From Phycisphaerales bacterium (GTDB lineage Bacteria; Planctomycetota; Phycisphaerae; SM23-33), in assembly GCA_018644725.1 (NCBI GenBank), contig JABGPZ010000060.1, positions 21,974 to 85,973 on the forward strand: a DNA stretch of 64,000 bases. Direction: 5' to 3'. Positions 25,866 to 35,053 of the stretch are shown piece by piece. The notes beneath the pieces were generated by a model. The model was not told where the DNA came from. It worked only from the letters and a program-made list of their open reading frames with translations, and did no database searches. The position numbers and the translations under genes are program-made. How positions within the stretch are numbered: position 1 is the first letter of the stretch; each line of letters starts with the position of its first letter.

Positions 25866-27008
25866 GTGGAACTACATAACTACATCCGGGCGGAAATCTC
25901 TGCGGGCGCGATTCGTCATAACGTCGCGACGCTGCGTGGTTTGATTCCCGCAGCGACCAAGCTTTGCGCCGTCGTCAAGGCCAACGCGTATGGCCACGGG
26001 CAGCATTTGCTGCTGGAGACGATGAGCGAGTTGGCCGACTTTCTCGCCGTCGCTACCCCGGCCGAGGCGCTCGAATTGCGCAATCTCGGATATGGCGGCG
26101 AATTGCTCGTGTTGTTCACCGCCTGCACCGACAATCGCGAGCCGCACCTTGCGATCACCCTCGACGCACTCGTGCGCGCGGGCGTGACGGTTTCGGTTGC
26201 GTCCCAGCGCGGCATGGACCTGCTGACCAAGTCGGCCCGGCGCGTGGGCGAGCGCGTGAAGATGCACCTCGTCGTCGATACGGGGATGACCCGCAGCGGC
26301 CTGCCTTCGGCCGACGTGCCCGCCGTCGTGCGGAATGCACAGATGGATCCGTCGCTGGAACTCGCGGGGATCTATTCGCACTTTGCCACGGCCGACGAGG
26401 CGGATAAGTCGTCCGCTAAAAATCAGTTGCAGGTGTTTATGGAGACGCTTTCGGCGGCTGGAATTGATAAACATTCAGGCGTAATTCGCCATATGGCCAA
26501 CTCGGCCGCCACGATCGACCTTCCCGAGGCGCATTTGGACATGGTGCGGCCTGGGATCGCGCTGTTTGGCTATCAGCCGTCGACCGAGATGCACAATCGG
26601 CCGGGTCTTCAGCCGGCGTTGCAGCTTTCGGCGCACATTATGCAAACGAAGCAAGTCCCTGCGGGGACTCGGGTTGGATACGGTTTAACGTATGAATTTG
26701 ACCGCGATTCGCGCGTGGGACTCGTGCCGCTGGGCTATGCCGATGGCTATGATCGGCGGCTGGGGAACGTCGCGGCCGTTCGCGTCGGCGAGCGGGTCTG
26801 CCCGGTGCGCGGGCGGGTGTCGATGGACCAGATTTCGATTGACCTCACCGATTGCCCCGAGGCCGAGGCCGGCGATCTTGTGGAAGTGATTTCCACCGAT
26901 CCTGCCGCCCCGAATTCGCTGGAAGCCCTTGCTATTGCAGCGGATACGATTCCGTATGAATTGATGTGTCGCCTCGGCGCCCGCGTCCGCCGCACCCTTG
27001 TGGAGTAG
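25866..27008 (+). CDS. alr: alanine racemase
   Basis: A 380-residue PLP enzyme that interconverts L- and D-alanine for peptidoglycan. The PLP-lysine motif is AVVKANAYGHG near residues 34-44. Other family blocks are VDTGMTRSGL near 137, HMANSAATIDLPEAHLDMVRPGIALFGY near 210 (with the usual Arg), PLGYADGYDR near 290 and RGRVSMDQISIDLTDCP near 318. The frame stays open for 1.7 kb upstream, but homology begins at VELHNYIRAEIS, and the GTG there lies 6 nt after a TATACT. It is divergent from tsaE, a neighbour it often has in other genomes. Confidence 0.95.
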   Translation: MELHNYIRAEISAGAIRHNVATLRGLIPAATKLCAVVKANAYGHGQHLLLETMSELADFLAVATPAEALELRNLGYGGELLVLFTACTDNREPHLAITLDALVRAGVTVSVASQRGMDLLTKSARRVGERVKMHLVVDTGMTRSGLPSADVPAVVRNAQMDPSLELAGIYSHFATADEADKSSAKNQLQVFMETLSAAGIDKHSGVIRHMANSAATIDLPEAHLDMVRPGIALFGYQPSTEMHNRPGLQPALQLSAHIMQTKQVPAGTRVGYGLTYEFDRDSRVGLVPLGYADGYDRRLGNVAAVRVGERVCPVRGRVSMDQISIDLTDCPEAEAGDLVEVISTDPAAPNSLEALAIAADTIPYELMCRLGARVRRTLVE

Positions 27009-27316
27009 CCTGTTGGCCTGAATTCGGCCTATTTTTTGTATAAAAAAGCGTCAATGTACGAAAAATCTTGGATTTGTGAGTCATGGCTTCTTTTTCCAGA
27101 GGGCTCTGGGCGTGGCGAGGGAGTTGTGGATTTGTAGAAGTTGTTCGGAAATTTATTTTGAGAAATCTGGTGAAAATCTCGTGTTTTTGTGTCGATAGGT
27201 GGCGAAAGAGGTCGATATAAGTGTTGACTCGCGGAAGAATTGTATTCTTTCCGCCCGTCATGACACCAAGGATGGATGTCATAACCTTCTGCAGTAGAAG
27301 GACTAAGGAGAATCAC
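27009..27316. other. intergenic region upstream of the secretin gene
   Basis: 308 nt, AT-richer than the genes. It contains the weak alr terminator, a TTGACT (27224-27229) without a well-spaced -10, an inverted repeat ATGACA (27260-27265) / TGTCAT (27277-27282) that could be an operator, and a hairpin CCTTCT/AGAAGG (27285-27301) just before the AAGGAG site. No ORF with family features was found. Confidence 0.5.
27013..27036 (+). terminator. weak intrinsic terminator after alr
   Basis: A short GGCC/GGCC stem around TGAATTC followed by TATTTTTT. The stem is only four or five pairs. Confidence 0.45.
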
Positions 27317-30300
27317 ATGCGTCACGGACGACAATGGATGATTGCGATGCTGCTGGCAGGGATGCTGGCGATTTGCATGTGCAATGGTTTAATTTTTGCA
27401 GAAGAGTCGGCGGAGTCTGCGCCGAATACGCCCACCGTCACGAACCCTGACACCCCGTCCTCACAAGAGAAGTCTGTCCCCACCCCCAATATCGAATCTT
27501 CCGAGAAAAAAGCAGATAAGCCGAGTGTAGAAAACGAGATAGCCCCGAAAGAGGCGCCTGCGTCCAAGTCCGAGCCCAAACCGGAAGTAAACCCAGAAAC
27601 CAAGCCAGAAGTTAAGCCTGTAGAAGAAGTTAAGCCGGAACCCGCGAAGAAGGCGAAAAAGGCCAAGAAAGCCAAGGCCGAGATCAAGGCCGCGGCGGAC
27701 ACGAAGACAAAAGCGGATATCCGCTTCCAGTTCGACGCGGTTCCCTATAAGGATGTCCTCAAGCGGTTCAGCCAGATGATGAATAAGCCGATTCTCGGCG
27801 AGATTGCCGTCGAGGGAACGCTAACCTTCTCCGATCCAAGGCCTTACACGAATGACGAAGCGATGGATACGCTGAATTTGATCCTCGCGATGAAGGGCTA
27901 TGCCCTGCGCGAAGAGGGTCGATTCCTCCGCCTGCGTCCTCTGGCGGAAGTGGCGACGACGACGAAAATCTTCCACGGCCTGGGCGCGGCGACGGGCATT
28001 CGCAGCAACGAAATCGTCACCGTGGTTTTGCCCGTGGCGCATCTGGATTCGACGGCGGCCTCCAAGGCCGTGATTCGCCTGGTGTCCGCGTTTGGATCGA
28101 TCACGCCGCTGGACAACAATCGCGGTATGGTCATCACCGACACGATGGCGAATATCCGCCGCGTGGCGGGCATGCTCAAGGAGCTCGACGTCGAGCCTCC
28201 CGCCAAGGCCAAGCCCCAGATCAAGTCGGTCCTGCTGCACAACGCCTCGGCCAAGACGGTCGCGATGATTCTCCAGAAAATGTTTACATCGACCCCGCAA
28301 ATGCGGTACGACTCGGCCACTCGCCGGATGGTCCCCGTGACCCCCTCCTCGTCAAGTTCTACAAAGAAGTCCGAGTCGAAGCTGATGGTGGCGTATGACG
28401 AGCGGATCAATCTGATTATCCTGTTTGGCGCAGAGGATATGGTTACCCAGGCCGAACAGGTCATCGCCACGTTGGATAAGGATCACCGCGAGGGCCAGGA
28501 CGACATTCGCGTGTTTGAGTTGAAGAACGCGACGGCCTCGGCGGTTGCTCAGGCGATCCACACCATGTTCCCCGCGCCGCGGGCAGGAATGCCGTCGGAC
28601 GTGGCCGTCAGTGCCGACGCCGCGAACAATCGCGTGATCGTGACTGCGACGAAGGTGAAGATGGACCGCATCGAGAATCTGATTAACAAGCTGGACTCCG
28701 CCGGCAAGGAGCTTTCGCGCACACGGATCATTCGCATCGAAAACGCGGACGCGGCGAGTCTCGCCTCGCCTCTGGTTTCGGCGACGCGCAAGATTGACTC
28801 GCGCGGCAGACCGCTCTATCCGCTCGTTGTGACCGCAGAAATGGGAACGAATTCCATTATTTTGACCGGCCCGGAAGTTGAAATCGCAAAGGCCGAAAAA
28901 ATCATCGCGACCCTCGACGTCGCACCGACCGAGCAATACCCCGTGAAGATCATTGCGCTCACCCAGGCTGACCCGGTTTCGGTGGCGACGATTTTGACTC
29001 AGCTCTATGCGCCCCAGGCCATGTCCAAAAGCTCGAAGGTTCCCACCAAGCGCAAGGGCGGCAAGGTTGTGACCGTGTCGATCCGCCCCGAGTTGCGCAG
29101 CCGCAGCTTGCTGGTCCGCGCCGACAAAGCGACCTTTGAAGCCATCGCCGCACTGGCGAAGAAAATTGACGAATCGGCCTCGCGCGGCGAGCGCAAGCGC
29201 ACGATTATTATGATGAATTACGCCGATGCGACCACCGTGTCTCTGGCGTTGCGTCAGGCGTTTGCGCCGGCGCGTGGCAAGAAGATCAATCCCGAAGACG
29301 AGGTGACGATTGTTCCCGAGCCGGGCACGAATTCGCTGATCGTGACTGCCAGCGAAGCGAACCTTAAGAAGGTTCAGGATGTGGTCTCCGGCCTCGACCG
29401 CGAAGACGCCGCCCGTCAACAGACGGCGATGATGGTTCTCAAGAACGCCAAGGCGGCGGACGTGTCGAACGTTCTGGCCGACATTTTCGGCGGTGGCACG
29501 GGCTCCTCGCGTACGTCGCGCAAGCTCAGCGGCAATTCGGTGCTGGCGATTTCGGCCGACGAAACGTCCAACGCCATCGTGCTGCGGGGTTCGGCGAATG
29601 ACGTGGATCGCGCCAAGGATATGATTACCCAGCTCGACAGCGCCTCGAGCAGTGGCGCGACGGCGGTGTATCTGCTGCCGCTGAAGTCGTCCGAGGCCAG
29701 TGCCGTTCTCCAGCGCGTTCAGGACCTGTACAACCAGCAGGCAAGCCAGGCGCGTGCGGCGAAAAAGAAGATTGACCCGATGGCGGTCACGGCCGACACG
29801 CGGGCGAATGTGCTGATCCTCGCGACGTCGAAAACGATGTACGAAACGGTCAAAACGTGGGTCCAGCAGGTCGAGGCGATGAAGCCTGCCTCGCGGACGA
29901 TGAAGATTATTCCGCTGAAACATTCCAAACCCGCCGATGTCAAAACCGTCGTCGATCAGATGTTCAACGAGGCGACATCGGGTACGGGTTCCTCCGTTAA
30001 CATCCGGTACAGTTCGTCGCGCAGTTCCAAGCCCGCCAGCAGCAATCGATGCGAAGTGACGGTGCTGTCCGATCAGAGCGCGGTGATGGTCAAGGCCTCG
30101 AGCGACGATCTCGCCGAGATCGAGAAGATCGTCCAGAGTCTCGAAGAGTCTGCCAAGACGAATAAACGACAGACGAAAATTTTCGCGCTGAAAAACGCGC
30201 CCAACCAGCGAGTGCTGCAGGCGCTGAGGGGAATGTATCCCACCGCCCGTGGCGCTACGGCTGACCAGCAGGTGACCATCTCGGCTGTGACGGGCAGCAA

Positions 30301-33300
30301 CGCGATTCTCGTCGCCGCGCCGACCAGCAAGATGGATGAAATTTCCCACCTCATCGAGCAGCTCGACAAGAAGGAAGTATCCTCCAAGCTCGACTTCCGG
30401 ATTTATGTGCTCGAGAATGCCCAGCCGACAAAAGTCCTGCCGACACTGCAAAAGATGATCGCGCAGATCCTCAGGGCCTATCCTGGCGACACGATTGACA
30501 TCCAGGCCGACCAGCGTACCAAGAGCCTGATCGTGACCGCGCGCGAGGCGCTCTTTAGCGACATTGAACAGCTCATCGGCGCGCTGGACGTCGCACCCGC
30601 AGCGGCTGAAGCGTTTGTCGAAGTCATCATGATCGAGCATGGCAATGCCTCGACCCTGGCGAATGTGCTCAACGAATTGCTGCGCCCCTCGACGACCAAG
30701 CTTGTTACGCCCGAAGCCCTCGCGCTTCAGGAACAGGTCCGCAAGCTCCAGGTCCGTTGCGCCGCCGACGGTACGCTCGCCAAACTCGACCTGACCAAAC
30801 CCATCAAGGTCAATGCGATTCCGCCCGCGCCGCAAGGCTGCAACGCGCTGGTGATCCAATCGACCAAAGAGAACCTTGCCGCGCTGAGTGCGATTGCCGC
30901 GGCGATGGACGCTCCGCCCGCGGGCACGACGCCTAAGGTGCACGAGTACAAACTTGAGAACGGGAATGTGACTTCGATCGCCAGCACGCTGCAGACGCTC
31001 TTTGCCGAGCGCCACGCGGTGATTCGCCTGCGCGATCCCAAGGCCGCCAAGGCCGTCATTGCTCCCGATGTGCGGACGAACACGCTGATGGTCTCGGCCG
31101 TCAAGGAAGACCTTGCCATCATCGAATCGCTGCTGAAAAAGCTCGACGTTGAACTCGACGATGCGACGGTGCAGCTGGAAGTGCTTTCGCTGAAATACAA
31201 TGACGCGGGCACGCTGACGACGTCGCTGAAGCGCCTCTTTGCCGCGCGGCGTAAAAGTCTCACCCCGCTCGGCCAGCAGCAAAATCCCCAGGACGCAGTC
31301 GATATTGAAGCGGACTCGCTGTCGAACTCCCTAGTCGTCTCGGCCAGCAAAGAAAACCTTTCGTTGCTGAAGGGGCTGCTGAAGAAGATCGATGTTTTGC
31401 CCACGGACGAAGCGGGCGTGGTGCGGATGTATGTGCTGGAACACGCCGACGCGTCGCGCGTGGCGGAGATGCTCAAAGACCTCGTCAAGCAGGGGCTCTA
31501 CAAGCCTTCGCTCGTTGGTCAGGGCGCGGCGAAGCTCAAGGATCGCGAGAAGGTTTCGATCACGGTCGACACACGCACGAACGTGCTGATCGTTTCGGCC
31601 AGTCGCGAAAACTTCACGATTCTCGAACAGGTTCTCGGCCGGCTTGACTCCAACGAGAACATTGCCCAGCTTAACCAGATTCAGACCTTCCCGCTGAAAA
31701 AGGCCGACGCGGTTTCGATCGCGCCGACGATTCAGCAATTCTTTGACAAGCGCCTGAGCGCACTCAAGACGGCGGGTTCGACGACGCGGATTCAGCCGGT
31801 CGTGGTCATCGCGGACGGGCGGACCAACAGCCTGCTCGTCGCGGGTAGCCGCGAAACCTTCGGCGAGATCAAGAGCATGATCGAGCGCCTCGACGGTGAC
31901 GCGGTGACGCCGGAAAACAGTTACGAAATCTTCACCCTCAAACATGCTTCGGCCTCGGTGCTTCAGGGTACGTTGCAGAAACTGTTCGACAGCCGCAACC
32001 AGCGCGACGGCAGCAAGGACAAAATCACCGTCCTCTCCGAGCCGACGGCCAACACGCTGATCGTGGGCTGTCCGCCGGAGGACATGCTCGAAGTGCGCAA
32101 GCTGATTACGTCGCTCGACAAGCCGACCGCTGGAGACACCGCGAGCAACACCAAGAGCTATCCGCTCAAGCATGCCGACGCGGCCGAGCTCGTCAAGACG
32201 CTCTCCGACCTGTACAAGACGCAAAACCCCACCGGGACAATCCTCATCGCCGCCGACGAACGCACCAACACCATCGTCCTCACCGGCGGGCTGGGTGACA
32301 TCAAGCGCGTGGGCGAACTCGTTGCCCAGTTGGATCGTGAGACCGTTGCCAACGTGACCGAGATTCGCGTCTTCCCGCTGAAGAACGCTAACGCCGAAGA
32401 GCTGGCGACGTTGCTGACGGAATTGCTGACTCAAAAGCCCAAGGCTCTGACCAAGCTTTCAGCCAACCGCCAGACGCTGTTGCAGTTCGTCACGGCCGAC
32501 AAGAACAACCAGAAAATTATCTCCCAGGCGCTGCACGAAGGGCTGCTGATCAATTCTGATAAGCGCACCAATTCCATTGTCGTCTCTGCGCCCCAGTCCG
32601 TAATTCCGCTGCTGAGTAATCTCATCGGCGCGATGGATGCCATCAGTCCCCAAGAGGCTGAAATCCGCGTCTTCAAGCTCACCAATGCCGACGCGACGCA
32701 GATGGCCGACGTGCTCAACCAGCTCTTCCGCACCGAGGACGCCCCCACGGGTACCTCGCGCAAGGCGCCGGAAGTGACCTACACCCTCAAGGACGGTTCG
32801 GGCAAAGCCGCCGCAAGTACCGGCTCGGCCTCGCAGTCGTCACTGAATATTACCGTCGATGAACGGACCAACTGTCTGCTGATCGGTGGCACGCATCGCC
32901 AGATCGAAATGGCCGCAGCGGTTATCGCCGACCTCGATTCGTCGCCTGCCCAACAGCGCGTGACGAAGGTCTATCGCCCGCGCAACAACGAAGTCGAGAA
33001 CATTGAAAAGGCCCTGCGCAGTTTCCTCGACGAAGAACGCAAACGCATCGAAACCGCCCTCGGCAAAGACCGCCTTGGCGCGGCCCAGCGACTCTTGGAG
33101 CGCGAAGTCGCCGTCGTTGCCGAGCCCAACACCAACACACTGATGATCTCCGCGTCGCCGCGGTATTTCGACACGCTCGTGAAGATGATTGACGAGCTGG
33201 ACCAGCCGCCCGCGCAGGTGCTCATCCAGGCACTGCTCGCGGAGGTGAACATCGACGACACGACCGACCTCGGGATGGAGTGGTCGCACAAAGGCACCGC

Positions 33301-34366
33301 TGGGAGCAACGCGCTCGCCACGGGTGCGGACTTCAACATCCAAGCGGGCATCCAGCAGGGCACGGCCGTGCCGGGCTTCAGCGTGTCGGTCTCGGGCGGA
33401 AATCTGAATTTCTTCCTTCAGGCGTTGCGAAGCCAGAACCGCCTCGAGATTCTCTCTCGCCCGCAATTGCTGGCGATGGACAATCAAAAGGGCGTGATCA
33501 ATGTCGGCCAGGAATTCCCGATCATCACGGGCAGCCGCATCTCCGACAATGACCAGACCTACACCACGATCCAGTACAAGAAAATCGGCGTGACGCTGGA
33601 GATTCTCCCGCGCATCGGCTCGGACGATACGATTCGCCTGGAAGTCCTCGCGTCAAGCTCGTCGGTGGGCACGTCGCAGGTCCAGGTGGCCGAGGGCGTT
33701 CAGGCGCGTTCGATCAACAACCGTTCGGCCGAGACGACCGTCACCTGCTATGACGGCCAGACCATCATTATTGGCGGGCTGATCACGACCGAAGAAAACT
33801 CCGTAGAGAACAAGATCCCCGTCCTGGGCGACCTGCCCTACATCGGCCCGCTCTTCCGCGACATCCACAAGGAAAAACGGCGCGTCGAGTTGCTGATTTT
33901 CCTCACGCCGAAGATCATGCGTTCCAAGACCGCCGCCAAGGACATCACGACCAACGAGCTCAAACGCGAGCACCTCGTCCACACGCTCAACAGCGACGAC
34001 CGCATCAAGCGCGGCACGCTCGACGGCATTCAGGACAAGACGCTCCAGCAGGCTACGGGCATCGGCTCGACGGCCGCCCCCGCCGGTCGCAATGCGGAAA
34101 TCCGCCAGACGGTCATCGACCTGGGCCTCGTGCCCCAGCCTTGGCCAGGCCAGAAGGATCTCTTCCCGCGCTCGGTCGAAATCACACCCCCCGCCAAGTC
34201 GACTTCCGTCCCTGCCCCCGCGCAGGCGGAGCCCGCGTCGACGACGGCTTCTTCTACTTCCCATCAATCTCACTTTGCGCCGCGGCGCTTGTCCGTGACA
34301 CCTCGGGCTGCTGCGAACTCCCGTCGGCGAGTGCCCCGGCTCAGTGAGATGGAGGACTCCCGATGA
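27317..34366 (+). CDS. giant secretin (GspD/PilQ-like) with about 21 N1-type repeats
   Basis: A 2349-residue outer-membrane secretin. A signal peptide (about 1-28) is followed by a Pro/Glu/Lys-rich low-complexity segment to about 125. An N0/STN-like domain (about 135-215, starting RFQFDAVPYKDVLKRFS) comes next. Then about 21 consecutive N1/secretin_N-like units fill residues 236-1960, each about 82 residues, with pattern x-hydrophobic-LKNADA ... T-N-x-LIV ... I-x-x-LD. The C-terminal secretin barrel domain (1962-2205) includes LSRPQLLAMDNQKGVINVG and PVLGDLPYIGPLFR. A tail of 145 residues follows. Ordinary GspD has N0 plus three N1-type domains in about 650-700 residues. AAGGAG lies 6 nt before the ATG. 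No other type II secretion or pilus gene is in the window. The next gene overlaps by 4 nt and may encode a lipoprotein partner. Confidence 0.9.
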   Translation: MRHGRQWMIAMLLAGMLAICMCNGLIFAEESAESAPNTPTVTNPDTPSSQEKSVPTPNIESSEKKADKPSVENEIAPKEAPASKSEPKPEVNPETKPEVKPVEEVKPEPAKKAKKAKKAKAEIKAAADTKTKADIRFQFDAVPYKDVLKRFSQMMNKPILGEIAVEGTLTFSDPRPYTNDEAMDTLNLILAMKGYALREEGRFLRLRPLAEVATTTKIFHGLGAATGIRSNEIVTVVLPVAHLDSTAASKAVIRLVSAFGSITPLDNNRGMVITDTMANIRRVAGMLKELDVEPPAKAKPQIKSVLLHNASAKTVAMILQKMFTSTPQMRYDSATRRMVPVTPSSSSSTKKSESKLMVAYDERINLIILFGAEDMVTQAEQVIATLDKDHREGQDDIRVFELKNATASAVAQAIHTMFPAPRAGMPSDVAVSADAANNRVIVTATKVKMDRIENLINKLDSAGKELSRTRIIRIENADAASLASPLVSATRKIDSRGRPLYPLVVTAEMGTNSIILTGPEVEIAKAEKIIATLDVAPTEQYPVKIIALTQADPVSVATILTQLYAPQAMSKSSKVPTKRKGGKVVTVSIRPELRSRSLLVRADKATFEAIAALAKKIDESASRGERKRTIIMMNYADATTVSLALRQAFAPARGKKINPEDEVTIVPEPGTNSLIVTASEANLKKVQDVVSGLDREDAARQQTAMMVLKNAKAADVSNVLADIFGGGTGSSRTSRKLSGNSVLAISADETSNAIVLRGSANDVDRAKDMITQLDSASSSGATAVYLLPLKSSEASAVLQRVQDLYNQQASQARAAKKKIDPMAVTADTRANVLILATSKTMYETVKTWVQQVEAMKPASRTMKIIPLKHSKPADVKTVVDQMFNEATSGTGSSVNIRYSSSRSSKPASSNRCEVTVLSDQSAVMVKASSDDLAEIEKIVQSLEESAKTNKRQTKIFALKNAPNQRVLQALRGMYPTARGATADQQVTISAVTGSNAILVAAPTSKMDEISHLIEQLDKKEVSSKLDFRIYVLENAQPTKVLPTLQKMIAQILRAYPGDTIDIQADQRTKSLIVTAREALFSDIEQLIGALDVAPAAAEAFVEVIMIEHGNASTLANVLNELLRPSTTKLVTPEALALQEQVRKLQVRCAADGTLAKLDLTKPIKVNAIPPAPQGCNALVIQSTKENLAALSAIAAAMDAPPAGTTPKVHEYKLENGNVTSIASTLQTLFAERHAVIRLRDPKAAKAVIAPDVRTNTLMVSAVKEDLAIIESLLKKLDVELDDATVQLEVLSLKYNDAGTLTTSLKRLFAARRKSLTPLGQQQNPQDAVDIEADSLSNSLVVSASKENLSLLKGLLKKIDVLPTDEAGVVRMYVLEHADASRVAEMLKDLVKQGLYKPSLVGQGAAKLKDREKVSITVDTRTNVLIVSASRENFTILEQVLGRLDSNENIAQLNQIQTFPLKKADAVSIAPTIQQFFDKRLSALKTAGSTTRIQPVVVIADGRTNSLLVAGSRETFGEIKSMIERLDGDAVTPENSYEIFTLKHASASVLQGTLQKLFDSRNQRDGSKDKITVLSEPTANTLIVGCPPEDMLEVRKLITSLDKPTAGDTASNTKSYPLKHADAAELVKTLSDLYKTQNPTGTILIAADERTNTIVLTGGLGDIKRVGELVAQLDRETVANVTEIRVFPLKNANAEELATLLTELLTQKPKALTKLSANRQTLLQFVTADKNNQKIISQALHEGLLINSDKRTNSIVVSAPQSVIPLLSNLIGAMDAISPQEAEIRVFKLTNADATQMADVLNQLFRTEDAPTGTSRKAPEVTYTLKDGSGKAAASTGSASQSSLNITVDERTNCLLIGGTHRQIEMAAAVIADLDSSPAQQRVTKVYRPRNNEVENIEKALRSFLDEERKRIETALGKDRLGAAQRLLEREVAVVAEPNTNTLMISASPRYFDTLVKMIDELDQPPAQVLIQALLAEVNIDDTTDLGMEWSHKGTAGSNALATGADFNIQAGIQQGTAVPGFSVSVSGGNLNFFLQALRSQNRLEILSRPQLLAMDNQKGVINVGQEFPIITGSRISDNDQTYTTIQYKKIGVTLEILPRIGSDDTIRLEVLASSSSVGTSQVQVAEGVQARSINNRSAETTVTCYDGQTIIIGGLITTEENSVENKIPVLGDLPYIGPLFRDIHKEKRRVELLIFLTPKIMRSKTAAKDITTNELKREHLVHTLNSDDRIKRGTLDGIQDKTLQQATGIGSTAAPAGRNAEIRQTVIDLGLVPQPWPGQKDLFPRSVEITPPAKSTSVPAPAQAEPASTTASSTSHQSHFAPRRLSVTPRAAANSRRRVPRLSEMEDSR
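28022..33199 (+). repeat. tandem N1-type domain repeats within the secretin gene
   Basis: About 21 diverged coding repeats of roughly 245 nt. Recognisable starts include FELKNATASAV, FPLKNANAEEL, YPLKHADAAEL and FTLKHASASVL, each followed about 55 residues later by a T-N-x-L-I-V strand and ending in a helix closed by LD. Confidence 0.85.
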
Positions 34367-34902
34367 GCGTACCCAAACCGCGCCTGAGCTGGTTCCTGAT
34401 CCTGGTGGTCGTAGGCTTTTTAATGGGCCTGTTCGCCAGCAGCGGCTGTGGGGGCATGGAGACCCCCAATTGGCTGCGGACCAAGCCCAAGCCCAGCCCG
34501 CCCGTCGCACACATCAGCATGTCCTGCCCGCCTGTCGCCGCCGACTTTGACGGCGATGGCGAGAATGACGGCGTGCCGGTGTTGTTGATGTTTTACGCGA
34601 ACACGGAGGGGGCAATTACCGCCATCCGTCCCGACGGAACGGTGAAGATGGGCCTCTATGTCGGGAAGCATACGGGCAAAATTCCCGCCAACGTCAAGCC
34701 GCATCAGACCTGGACCCTCACCGCCGCCGAGCTTGCCAGCTGTGAAGGTACGCAGATGAAGTTGGTCTCCTATCGGGTGCCGCTTCGCTGGAAAACCGCG
34801 CCGCCCAAGGGTCGCATCACCTTCAGCTGTCTCTTCACGCCCGCCTCGGGCGACCGGCCTCAGGTCGCGGCCGAGCCCGTCATTTTGCCCTATTACAAAT
34901 AA
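34363..34902 (+). CDS. small lipoprotein-like protein, secretin partner candidate
   Basis: A 179-residue protein unknown to me. An N-terminal membrane segment (residues 10-27, WFLILVVVGFLMGLFASS) ends in SSGCGG, so Cys29 or so could be lipidated, although the residue at -3 is not the usual Leu. A calcium-loop-like DFDGDGENDG occurs near residue 60. The rest looks like a small beta domain. Its ATG overlaps the secretin stop (ATGA), so the products are made together. By position it could be a pilotin or accessory lipoprotein that helps the secretin reach the outer membrane; the sequence does not resemble a known pilotin. Confidence 0.72.
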   Translation: MSVPKPRLSWFLILVVVGFLMGLFASSGCGGMETPNWLRTKPKPSPPVAHISMSCPPVAADFDGDGENDGVPVLLMFYANTEGAITAIRPDGTVKMGLYVGKHTGKIPANVKPHQTWTLTAAELASCEGTQMKLVSYRVPLRWKTAPPKGRITFSCLFTPASGDRPQVAAEPVILPYYK

Positions 34903-34951
34903 GCAAGCAGGCCAGAGGCAATAGGCCGAGGCTGTAGGAAAGAAAAAACAA

Positions 34952-34976
34952 GGGCGAAACATTTTTCGCCCCTACG
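34952..34976. repeat. GTAGGGGCG-type intergenic palindrome, copy 1
   Basis: GGGCGAAA CATT TTTCGCCC with the CTACG flank, i.e. the minus-strand form of the repeat. Confidence 0.7.
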
Positions 34977-34987
34977 AAATAGACAAA

Positions 34988-35018
34988 CAAAAACCCGGCC
35001 AATCGGTCGGGTGTTTTT
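34988..35018. terminator. bidirectional intrinsic terminator
   Basis: Stem ACCCGGCC / GGTCGGGT with loop AATC, A run on the left and GTTTTT on the right, between the convergent lipoprotein-like gene and mutS. Confidence 0.82.
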
Positions 35019-35045
35019 GTAGGGGCGACGCTTGCTGCGCCCGAA
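35019..35045. repeat. GTAGGGGCG-type intergenic palindrome, copy 2
   Basis: GTAGGGGCG, then a GCTTGC centre, then GCGCCC. Confidence 0.6.
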
Positions 35046-35053
35046 TTTGGGAT

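Noticed and set aside
27224-27248. Secretin promoter TTGACT/TATTCT
   Set aside because: Spacer is only 13 nt, too short for a sigma-70 promoter.
28352-31282. Minus-strand frame of 976 codons inside the secretin gene
   Set aside because: Mirror of a repeated high-GC coding sequence, rich in Arg/His/Gly with no recognisable domain.
28022-33199. CRISPR-like repeat array
   Set aside because: The repeats are diverged coding units of about 245 nt, not short identical repeats with spacers. No CRISPR array was seen anywhere in the window.
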